Positions 1 to 5,436 of a stretch of DNA of 8,314 nucleotides are shown one piece after another (position 1 is the stretch's first letter; the number at the start of each line of letters is the position of its first letter). This DNA comes from Lachnospiraceae bacterium (lineage in GTDB: Bacteria; Bacillota; Clostridia; Lachnospirales; Lachnospiraceae), in assembly GCA_021205045.1 (NCBI GenBank), contig JAJPYH010000101.1:1-8314 (forward strand). Reading direction: 5' to 3'. The translations under genes were made by a program, and so were the position numbers. The notes under the pieces were generated by a model. That model saw only the letters and a list, made by a program, of their open reading frames with translations, was not told where the DNA came from and did not search any database.

Positions 1-49
1 AAGCTGTCATGAATAATTCAGGTTAAATTACATTAAGGAGGCGTTTCTT

Positions 50-580
50 ATGCAAACATTAGAAGCTATCGCAAAGAGAAAATCGACAAGGGATTTCGAT
101 CCCGGCAAAACCGTGCCGGATGAAATCATCGACACGATTGTGAAGGCAGGATGCCAGGCACCCATCGGCGCCGGTAAAAAAGAGTCACTTCACCTGACTG
201 TATGCCGCAATAAAGAAATTCTCGAAGAAATCACCCGTTCAACTGCAACAGCCATGAAAATGGAGGAACGGGACTTCTTCTACGGTGCGCCTGCAGCCAT
301 CTTTGTTTCCGCTTCAGAGGAACAGATGGCACCCGGGATTGAATGTGCAAATGCAGCTTGTGTCATTGAGAATATGTTAATCGCGGCCACGGATGCCGGA
401 GTGGATAACATTTATCTCTGGGGCGCTGCACAGGGTCTGTCCAGGAACAGGGAGCTGTGCGCGAAAATGGGCATTCCGGAAGGATTCAGGCCGGTTTCTG
501 CTGCTGCGATCGGTTATAGCATGAGTGGTGCTGCTGAGCCTAGAGAGCTGGACGTTTCACTTAGCACCAATTATATCTGA
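50..580 (+). CDS. Nitroreductase family protein 1 (FMN-dependent)
   Basis: A 176-residue protein of the small nitroreductase fold, expected to bind FMN and use NAD(P)H to reduce a small substrate in the cytosol; the substrate cannot be told. Visible family marks are the N-terminal KRKSTRDF segment (residues 9-16; Arg/Ser contact FMN phosphate in the family), the API-G segment at 37-42 before a beta strand, the YGAPAAIFVS strand near 78-87, and the C-terminal AAAIGYS segment. The start is fixed by AAGGAGG at 35-41, 8 nt upstream. It is a clear paralogue of the nitroreductase at 3516-4043, with the same length and layout. It opens a same-strand block of sirtuin genes, and its stop (578-580) abuts or overlaps the sirtuin-like reading frame that follows. 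No promoter is visible in the 49 bases upstream, so transcription probably starts outside the window. Confidence 0.9.
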   Translation: MQTLEAIAKRKSTRDFDPGKTVPDEIIDTIVKAGCQAPIGAGKKESLHLTVCRNKEILEEITRSTATAMKMEERDFFYGAPAAIFVSASEEQMAPGIECANAACVIENMLIAATDAGVDNIYLWGAAQGLSRNRELCAKMGIPEGFRPVSAAAIGYSMSGAAEPRELDVSLSTNYI

Positions 581-630
581 TAAAAAACGAAATACAGCAG
601 CTTGCAGACTATATTGACCAGAGCCACAAC

Positions 631-1083
631 ATGGTCGCCATTACAGGAGCAGGCATCTCTCTTGCCGGGGGAGGCATCACATACAGCCAGCTCGCCCAAA
701 CGGTTCACCCGGGTGATTTTGAGAGCGACGATTTTCTGCGTTCCTATGTCAGAGCCATGCACAGCTACAAACCAAGTTTTAGCCACTATGCTCTGCGCAA
801 TCTGGAGGCAGCCGGAAAGGACTTTGATTCTTATGACCGTATTCTGATCGGCTTTCCGATCTGGTACAGTAAATGCCCTCAGCTGGTTCTGTCCTTTATA
901 TCGCAGTATGATTTCAGCAAGAAAGATGTCTATCCTTTCTGCACAAGTGGTATGAGCGGTCCTGAAACCGCGGTAGAGCAGCTTAAGAAGGCCTGTGCCG
1001 GCGCAAACGTCCATTTAGGTCTGCGTTTAAATAAGATTGACGAAGAAGCAGTCAGAAAATGGCTCGATGGAGGCGGTAAATAA
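631..1083 (+). CDS. Chimeric protein: sirtuin N-terminal half fused to flavodoxin C-terminal half
   Basis: Counting from ATG 631, residues 1-63 match the start of sirtuin B (VAITGAGIS, a GG-TY loop, and the SY-PSF-HYAL-LEA-GK stretch). From residue 64 (nt 820) the protein changes to the second half of a flavodoxin: YDRILIGFPIWYS, the typical flavin-loop strand, then DFSKKDVYPFCTSGMSG and GLRLNK. It therefore lacks the sirtuin catalytic and zinc regions and also the flavodoxin N-terminal phosphate loop. Sirtuin-like sequence in the same frame continues upstream to about 580 (LADYIDQS matches LADYIDHS of sirtuin B), but no ATG, GTG or TTG lies there. ATA at 580 sits where ATG would be expected. 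ATG 631 is the first standard start, has no Shine-Dalgarno, and loses the leading helix. It may be a deletion product and not work; both half-domains are incomplete. The stop overlaps the next gene (TAATG). Confidence 0.7.
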   Translation: MVAITGAGISLAGGGITYSQLAQTVHPGDFESDDFLRSYVRAMHSYKPSFSHYALRNLEAAGKDFDSYDRILIGFPIWYSKCPQLVLSFISQYDFSKKDVYPFCTSGMSGPETAVEQLKKACAGANVHLGLRLNKIDEEAVRKWLDGGGK

Positions 1084-1808
1084 TGAAGAGTGAATACAGC
1101 CAGTTAAAAGAATATATGGATCAAAGCAATAAGACCGTTGCCGTAACAGGAGCAGGAATTTCTTATCTCTATGGCGTGAGCAAATTAAAACAGAGCGTTG
1201 GCAGGCTGAATGCCGGACGAATCTTCTCTGCTTCCTATGTCCGCAAAAATCCGGAGGAGTTCTACAAGGTCATGAAGAACGCTTTTCTGGACGCGACCTT
1301 TGCCAAGGGGCCGAGACGTGTCCATGAGCAGCTGGCGGAACTGGAAAAACAGGGGAAGCTCTATGGCATTGTCACCCAGAACCTGGACTGCCTGCATACC
1401 ATCGCAGGCTCTCAGAATGTGGTGGAATTTCAGGGGAGTTTCCGGGACAATATCTGTACGGACTGCGGTAGCCGTTACTATGACTATCAGGTGTGGAATG
1501 AGGGACATATGCCGCGCTGTGGAAAATGCGGCGCACCGCTGATGCCGGCGGCATTCTGCAGAGATTTCAGATCGACTGCGGATACTTCCTCTGACAACAT
1601 GAGAAAAGCCGCCGATATGATTTCCGAGGCAGATCTGGTTTTGATCATTGGTACGACCGGATTCCGCAGCAGTGAATATTTAAGCCGCATGAAGGCAGGG
1701 ACAAAGCTTGTGCAGATCAACCCGTCTGAGACGCAGTTCGACCGGATGGCGGATCTGAATATCCGGGCGGATGCCGCGGAGGTGCTGGATGCTGTCATGA
1801 ATGGATAA
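1083..1808 (+). CDS. Sir2-family protein A (class M-like, Gln in place of catalytic His)
   Basis: A 241-residue NAD-dependent sirtuin-fold protein. Visible in order: VAVTGAGIS (residues 19-27, NAD-binding loop), TQNLDCLH (98-105, catalytic Asn100 and Asp102), VVEFQGS (113-119) with Gln117 where deacetylases have His, a zinc site of Cys125/Cys128 and Cys146/Cys149, LIIGTTG (187-193) and VQINPSET near the C-terminus for the adenine ribose. His-to-Gln is a mark of class M (SirTM) sirtuins that ADP-ribosylate proteins, so this is more likely a transferase than a deacetylase (inference). The loop after GAGIS (YLYGVSKLKQ) differs from sirtuins B and C, which keep SxGG or SAGG, so cofactor handling may differ. 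The start overlaps the upstream stop by one base (TAATG), with GGAGG at 1069-1073. The length is normal for a single-domain bacterial sirtuin. Confidence 0.88.
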   Translation: MKSEYSQLKEYMDQSNKTVAVTGAGISYLYGVSKLKQSVGRLNAGRIFSASYVRKNPEEFYKVMKNAFLDATFAKGPRRVHEQLAELEKQGKLYGIVTQNLDCLHTIAGSQNVVEFQGSFRDNICTDCGSRYYDYQVWNEGHMPRCGKCGAPLMPAAFCRDFRSTADTSSDNMRKAADMISEADLVLIIGTTGFRSSEYLSRMKAGTKLVQINPSETQFDRMADLNIRADAAEVLDAVMNG

Positions 1809-1848
1809 GGGGCTAACATCTATGAAAATCTTCAGGGGAGGCAAAAGC

Positions 1849-2550
1849 ATGGACAAAATACTTAAGCTCGCGGACTATATTGATCACAGCAACAGCATCG
1901 TTGCAATGACTGGTGCCGGTATTTCCGTTGCCAGTGGAGGTGTCACATACGGACAGATGATTTTCTCCAGACGGGGCGGCATGCGCAGATCCGGGGATAG
2001 CGCCAGTTCTTACCTGCCGACCTATCTGGAAAATATGTTTTCCTATCAGCCCAGCTTTGCCCACTATGCCCTGGCAGATCTGGAAGCGGAGGGAAAACTC
2101 ATCGGGATTATCACGACGAATGTAGACTGTATGCACACGATCGCCGGATCAAAGAACGTGGCCGAGATCCAGGGAAGCCTGCAGGTCAACTGCTGCTCCA
2201 ACTGCGGCTGTCATTATGACGGATATGAGATCTGGAAGCAGGAGGAACTGCCGAAATGCGAAGCGTGCGGAGGAGAAATCCTGCCGTGGCCGCTTTACAG
2301 TCATATCAGCCTGTGGGATGCAGATGTCCGGAAAGCAAGAACCTGGATTGCAAAAGCAGATCTGATTCTCGTCATTGGAACCAACGGTTATTTCAGAAAC
2401 TCTTACTGGAATAACCGGAGAAGGGACGCTGTGATTGTGCAGATCAATCCGGGGCACACCAGCTTTGACCAGGTCGCTGACTTAAATATCCGGGAGGCCT
2501 GCGATGATGTATTTCATAAACTGACAGAAAGGTGGAATGGGAATGGCTGA
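1849..2550 (+). CDS. Sir2-family protein B (class M-like)
   Basis: A 233-residue sirtuin. Motifs: VAMTGAGIS (18-26), SGGVTYGQ (29-36) in place of the usual SGIPDFR loop, ITTNVDCMHTIAGS (88-101, catalytic Asn91 and Asp93), VAEIQGS (104-110) with Gln108 replacing the catalytic His, zinc cysteines 116/119 and 137/140, LVIGTNG and VQINPGHTSFD. The fold is complete; the His-to-Gln change argues for ADP-ribosyl transfer, not deacetylation (family knowledge plus inference). An open frame exists from ATG 1801, but ATG 1849 is preferred because AGGGGAGG lies 7 nt before it (1834-1841) and the resulting N-terminus, MDKILKLADYIDHS, aligns with the paralogues. It follows sirtuin A after 40 nt, and its last 8 nt overlap the small gene at 2543. 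The catalytic segment is almost identical to that of sirtuin C at DNA level. Confidence 0.9.
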   Translation: MDKILKLADYIDHSNSIVAMTGAGISVASGGVTYGQMIFSRRGGMRRSGDSASSYLPTYLENMFSYQPSFAHYALADLEAEGKLIGIITTNVDCMHTIAGSKNVAEIQGSLQVNCCSNCGCHYDGYEIWKQEELPKCEACGGEILPWPLYSHISLWDADVRKARTWIAKADLILVIGTNGYFRNSYWNNRRRDAVIVQINPGHTSFDQVADLNIREACDDVFHKLTERWNGNG

Positions 2551-2713
2551 TCTTAAGACAGGCAAAGAACTATCTGAAGAAGAACGTATGAAGCAGATGG
2601 CGGCGCAGATGCGGGCCGCGGAATACAAAGGACTTTCCGAAGAAGAAATTCAGGAAAAAGAAGGAAGACTCCTGCACGGCCGGGAGCAGCAAGTAACGGA
2701 AGGAGGACTTTGA
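2543..2713 (+). CDS. 56-residue charged helical small protein between two sirtuins
   Basis: The frame runs from ATG 2543 to TGA 2711-2713. It overlaps the end of sirtuin B by 8 nt and stops directly before the ATG of sirtuin C. AGGTGG at 2530-2535 is 7 nt upstream, so start, stop and spacing all fit a translationally coupled gene. The product is rich in Glu, Lys, Arg, Gln and Met with two SEEE turns (residues 11-14 and 32-35), a pattern that suggests two amphipathic helices (about 9-29 and 32-48). There is no signal peptide or membrane segment and no Cys. I do not recognise a family. Position suggests a partner, regulator or substrate of the neighbouring sirtuins, but that is inference. It could also be only a translational coupler that also carries the AAGGAGG used by sirtuin C. 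Confidence 0.72.
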   Translation: MADLKTGKELSEEERMKQMAAQMRAAEYKGLSEEEIQEKEGRLLHGREQQVTEGGL

Positions 2714-3424
2714 ATGGATATTTCCAAGCAGGCACTTCAGTTAAAAAAAGCTTTAAATGAGAGCCGTTACACCGTTGCCATCACCGGAGCCGGTATTTCC
2801 TTTTCGGCAGGCGGCATGAACTTTGACCATGAAAATGTGGCGGAGCTTCTGCCGCTGGCTTCGGAGGATACACTCAGGAATGAGCCGGATAAATATTATA
2901 AGTTGCTGGATCATGCTTTTCTTCATTCGATGTTTGCCAATGAACCGTCCTTTGCACATAAGGCACTGAGAAGTCTGGAAATCAACGGACTTCTGCAGGG
3001 AATTATTACGACGAATGTGGACTGTATGCACACGATAGCCGGTTCGGAAAATGTGGCTGAGATACAGGGAAGCCTGCAGATCAACCGCTGCACAAAGTGC
3101 GGCAAACATTTTGACGATTACCATATCTGGAATCAGGGAACCGTTCCCAGATGTGACGAATGTGGGGACGTGATCTGGACATTCCCGTTTTACAGCGGCG
3201 TTGGGCTTCACGAGGAAAGCCTGAAAAAAGCGCAGGACTGGATCTCAAAAGCGGAACTGATTTTGATCATCGGCGCAAACGGTTCCTATGGGAATGCGTA
3301 TTTTAATTACAGAAAACGCAGTGCGAAAATCATTCAGATCAATCCAGGAGAAACAAATTTTGATTCCTATGCGTCCATGAATATCCGTGCAGGCGCGGAT
3401 GAAGTTTTCCGGTTGATTGTCTGA
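2714..3424 (+). CDS. Sir2-family protein C (class M-like)
   Basis: A 236-residue sirtuin with VAITGAGIS (21-29), SAGGMNF (31-37), ITTNVDCMHTIAGS (98-111, catalytic Asn101 and Asp103), VAEIQGS (114-120) with Gln118 in place of the catalytic His, and zinc cysteines 126/129 and 147/150. LIIGANG and IQINPGETNFD close the NAD site. The start is supported by AAGGAGG just upstream (GGAGG at 2702-2706, 7 nt from ATG) inside the preceding small gene. The middle third is the most similar part to sirtuin B, while the 40-75 region is closer in layout to sirtuin A (RNEPDKYYKLLDHAFL against RKNPEEFYKVMKNAFL). The three genes therefore look like one family with mosaic relationships. Role as for the others: probable NAD-dependent ADP-ribosyl transferase with an unknown target. 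Confidence 0.9.
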   Translation: MDISKQALQLKKALNESRYTVAITGAGISFSAGGMNFDHENVAELLPLASEDTLRNEPDKYYKLLDHAFLHSMFANEPSFAHKALRSLEINGLLQGIITTNVDCMHTIAGSENVAEIQGSLQINRCTKCGKHFDDYHIWNQGTVPRCDECGDVIWTFPFYSGVGLHEESLKKAQDWISKAELILIIGANGSYGNAYFNYRKRSAKIIQINPGETNFDSYASMNIRAGADEVFRLIV

Positions 3425-3460
3425 TACGCCTGGAGGCATATGAAATCAAATGACTGTGCG

Positions 3461-3483
3461 CACAGGCGGACATTCCACCTGTG
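3461..3483 (+). other. Intercistronic hairpin between sirtuin C and nitroreductase 2
   Basis: CACAGGCGG (3461-3469) and CCACCTGTG (3475-3483) form a 9-bp stem with one C/A mismatch around the loop ACATT. No T-run follows, so it is not an intrinsic terminator. It lies in the 91-nt gap between the sirtuin C stop and the nitroreductase 2 start and could be an mRNA processing or stability element. Confidence 0.4.
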
Positions 3484-3515
3484 GGATAAGGAGTAAAACG
3501 AAGGAGGTAATAACA

Positions 3516-4043
3516 ATGGATACTCTCGATACAATTTTCAGCAGAAAATCAATCAGAAATTACACCGGTGAACCGGTATCTCCCGAACAGGAAGCTTTGA
3601 TTTTAAAAGCGGCTAACGCTGCGCCCGTTGGTATGGGCCAATATGACACGGTTCACCTTACTATCATCAAAAATAAAGAACTGCTTTCTGAAATTGACAG
3701 CACTGCAGCGGCGCTCATGAAGCGCCCGGATTCGCATCCGCTTTACGGTGCGCCGGAACTGATTATCGTATCTGTGAAATTCAACCCTTCAACAGAAGGT
3801 GCCGGCCATGCGAACGCTGCTATGATAGATCATAATATGGCACTTGCAGCTACAGAACTTGGCGTTGGCTGTGTCTATATTTACGGAGCGGTGGCCGCCA
3901 TTCGTATGAAGCCCGATTTGCTGGCCAAGCTTCATCTGCCGGAAGGATTTACACCCAGCGCGGGGCTGGCCATTGGATTGACAGAAGAAAAGTATATTGA
4001 ACGGGAAATACCGACAGATCGGATCAGCCAAAATGTAATTTAG
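3516..4043 (+). CDS. Nitroreductase family protein 2 (FMN-dependent)
   Basis: A 175-residue small nitroreductase-fold protein, paralogous to the one at 50-580. SRKSIRNY (9-16) is the FMN-contacting N-terminal motif. An APVGMG segment (36-41) then VHLTIIKNKELL matches APIGAG and LHLTVCRNKEIL of the paralogue. YGAPELIIVS and the final GLAIGLT segment complete the fold. The frame is open from ATG 3450, but ATG 3516 is chosen because AAGGAGG at 3501-3507 is 8 nt upstream and the N-terminus then aligns with the paralogue. It closes the sirtuin block and is followed after 37 nt by an intrinsic terminator. Expected role is FMN-dependent NAD(P)H oxidoreduction in the cytosol; the substrate is unknown. 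Confidence 0.9.
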   Translation: MDTLDTIFSRKSIRNYTGEPVSPEQEALILKAANAAPVGMGQYDTVHLTIIKNKELLSEIDSTAAALMKRPDSHPLYGAPELIIVSVKFNPSTEGAGHANAAMIDHNMALAATELGVGCVYIYGAVAAIRMKPDLLAKLHLPEGFTPSAGLAIGLTEEKYIEREIPTDRISQNVI

Positions 4044-4080
4044 ATGATTTGTGTAAAAATCGAATTACGGAAAAGTTGAA

Positions 4081-4132
4081 GCCCGCAGGCACCTTGATCA
4101 TTTACAGGACGCCTGTGGGCTGTATTGTTTTT
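4081..4132 (+). terminator. Intrinsic terminator closing the sirtuin/nitroreductase block
   Basis: GCCCGCAGGC (4081-4090) pairs with GCCTGTGGGC (4111-4120), 10 bp with one G-U, across a 20-nt loop. It is followed by the T-rich tract TGTATTGTTTTT (4121-4132). Its place 37 nt after the nitroreductase 2 stop fits the end of the transcript. Confidence 0.85.
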
Positions 4133-4264
4133 CAGTATAGACCATATTCCTCTCTCAATGCTCTCAATTTCTCCGGCGGATGAGATCTTTTCCTGCAGAG
4201 ACTGTTTGTCTTTCACGTTCATGTTGCTGTTTCTGTATGATGAAATATTGTAATTTTCGTAAAA

Positions 4265-4427
4265 GCATTCCTTCGGAATGCGCAGGCCATCACCAACGGT
4301 GATGTTCAAAAGGGGATTGGGGGCGCTGGACATCCGGGGGGATGTCCGTTCAGCGCGGACCGGAGCGAAGCGGAGACGGCCCCAACAAGCAAGCGTAGAG
4401 GGCTCCGTGAGACGTCTACATTGCTTG
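4265..4427. other. Cluster of four hairpins with a GC-rich core (possible mobile-element origin remnant or structured RNA)
   Basis: Four inverted repeats lie in 163 nt. (1) GCATTCC-TTC-GGAATGC, 4265-4281, perfect. (2) CATCACC-AAC-GGTGATG, 4288-4304, perfect. (3) GGACATCC-GGGG-GGATGTCC, 4328-4347, perfect, inside outer arms GCGCT/AGCGC (4323-4327 and 4352-4356). (4) CAAGCAA/TTGCTTG with inner GTAGA/TCTAC (4386-4399 and 4415-4427). The block is markedly richer in G and C than its flanks, which suggests different ancestry. Dense hairpins of this kind occur at transfer or replication origins of mobile elements and in structured RNAs. No relaxase, replicase or integrase is present beside it, so the function is open. 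Confidence 0.55.
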
Positions 4428-4517
4428 CCAGTTTGTGAATTGGACTTAAAATGTCCCTGAAATTCAACGATTTCCGGCATTCTCAGATAAGTTATCTCTG
4501 AAATGTTTCAAAATGTA

Positions 4518-4543
4518 GAATATTCAGCAGGAATATTCAGCAG
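4518..4543. repeat. Perfect 13-bp tandem direct repeat
   Basis: GAATATTCAGCAG occurs twice without a gap (4518-4530 and 4531-4543). Each unit contains the palindrome GAATATTC. It may be a slippage product, a scar, or paired binding sites about 100 bp upstream of the -35 box. Confidence 0.8.
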
Positions 4544-4594
4544 ATTGTGACATACTATTACGTCTCTGAACATTAAGATTTCACTCTTAATTGG

Positions 4595-4651
4595 AAGCGA
4601 TTCAATAGGAAATTTCCATGTTCTGGAGCCAATCCATGATTGAATTCGCTT
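4595..4651. promoter_or_regulatory. Imperfect inverted repeat overlapping the -35 box (possible operator)
   Basis: AAGCGATTCAAT (4595-4606) is repeated in inverted form as ATTGAATTCGCTT (4639-4651), differing by one inserted base. The right arm covers the -35 hexamer at 4640-4645. The arms flank the palindrome GGAAATTTCC (4608-4617). This layout fits a regulator that blocks or loops over the promoter; the regulator is not in the window. Confidence 0.45.
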
Positions 4652-4668
4652 ATTCCGATTGCTATAAT
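4640..4668 (+). promoter_or_regulatory. Sigma-A type promoter for the esterase block
   Basis: TTGAAT (4640-4645), a 17-bp spacer, then a perfect TATAAT (4663-4668) preceded by TGC, giving an extended -10. Transcription would start near 4675, about 50 nt before the preferred start of the downstream gene at 4726. This is the best promoter match I found in the window. Confidence 0.75.
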
Positions 4669-4725
4669 ACAAAGTAATTTCGAATAGCAGAGCAGATTAG
4701 GACTGTGGCAGGAACGGGGGAAGGA

Positions 4726-5436
4726 ATGATCCGAGAGATAGATGATATTCGTGTCAATATATATCAGCACGGCGAGAATGGCCCCTGCTTTTATGTAGCT
4801 GAATCCGACCGGGAAGCCGGAAGCGTGGATAATCTTGCGGAGCGACTGGCTGAAAAAGCCGGGGATGCAGCTTATTCACTAATTGTGTATGAGGTGGCTG
4901 GCTGGAATTCACAGCTTTCTCCCTGGCCTGCGAGAGCTGCATTTGGAGAAAAAATGTTCGCTGGAAGAGGAGCAGAAACGCTTGCCTGGCTGACTGACAA
5001 ATGTATTCCCCGGCTGAGAGAAGAGAAAATGATACCGGAAGGTGTTTCGCAGTATACAGCAGGATATTCGCTTTCCGGACTTTTTGCACTCTGGGCAATT
5101 TTGGAGTCAGATGTTTTTGATGGCGCTGCATCCTGTTCGGGTTCTCTCTGGATTGACGGCTGGATGGAATACATCAGAGATAAAAAGCTATCCAATAATG
5201 CCCTTATTTATCTGAGTCTTGGCAGTAAGGAAGAGCGGACTAAAAATCCGCTGATGTCCAAAGTCGGTGATTGTACCAGGGAAACCTATGAGAGCCTGAA
5301 GAAAAATCCTGCAGTGAAAAAGATTACCCTGCAATGGAACAAAGGTGGACATTTCGCAGATACGGATACGCGACTTGTGAACGGAATATTATGGCTTCTG
5401 CAGGCACAGCGGCGCGGAAAGACGGCAGAAAAATGA
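4726..5436 (+). CDS. Alpha/beta hydrolase, putative esterase
   Basis: A 236-residue alpha/beta-hydrolase. The nucleophile elbow is AGYSLSG (residues 112-118) with Ser115, the acid is likely in the LSLGSKEERTKNPLM stretch (163-177, the place of the acid in related siderophore-esterase-like proteins), and the catalytic His is His209 in GGHFADTD. No signal peptide, so it is cytosolic and probably hydrolyses a small ester or thioester; the substrate is unknown. The frame is open from GTG 4705, but that start has a poor binding site; ATG 4726 has the purine run GGGGGAAGGA directly before it (spacing is tight, so the start is moderately sure). A strong promoter lies about 60 nt upstream. Its end overlaps the next start by 4 nt (ATGA, 5433-5436), showing coupling with the RNA ligase-like gene. 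Confidence 0.85.
   Translation: MIREIDDIRVNIYQHGENGPCFYVAESDREAGSVDNLAERLAEKAGDAAYSLIVYEVAGWNSQLSPWPARAAFGEKMFAGRGAETLAWLTDKCIPRLREEKMIPEGVSQYTAGYSLSGLFALWAILESDVFDGAASCSGSLWIDGWMEYIRDKKLSNNALIYLSLGSKEERTKNPLMSKVGDCTRETYESLKKNPAVKKITLQWNKGGHFADTDTRLVNGILWLLQAQRRGKTAEK

Larger units (their letters stand above)
4133..4639. other. Long gene-poor spacer
   Basis: Between the terminator and the esterase promoter I see no convincing gene. A minus-strand frame stays open from about 4480 to 4040, but it has no Shine-Dalgarno, crosses the terminator and its protein has no recognisable domain. The stretch contains the hairpin cluster (4265-4427), an odd palindrome AGATAAGTTATCT (4485-4497), the 13-bp tandem repeat (4518-4543) and the palindrome GGAAATTTCC (4608-4617). 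Confidence 0.6.

Noticed and set aside
571..1014. Minus-strand frame opposite the chimera
   Set aside because: A shadow of the plus-strand coding sequence; no binding site or recognisable domain.
1801..1848. Longer start for sirtuin B at ATG 1801 or 1822
   Set aside because: The extra residues do not align with the paralogues, and the strong AGGGGAGG sits before ATG 1849.
3440..3496. 18-codon leader-like frame (MKSNDCAHRR...) before nitroreductase 2
   Set aside because: GGAGG lies only 3 nt before the ATG, and the sequence mostly follows the hairpin at 3461-3483; not enough to call a leader peptide.
3450..3515. Longer start for nitroreductase 2 at ATG 3450
   Set aside because: The added segment is encoded by the hairpin and binding-site region and is absent in the paralogue; AAGGAGG points to 3516.
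4224..4241. Promoter with TATGAT near 4236 before the hairpin cluster
   Set aside because: No -35 box at a workable distance.
4040..4480. Minus-strand frame of 146 codons through the spacer
   Set aside because: It crosses the terminator, has no Shine-Dalgarno, follows the hairpin arms and has no known domain. Its short VEFQG match to the sirtuin motif is too short to mean a relation.
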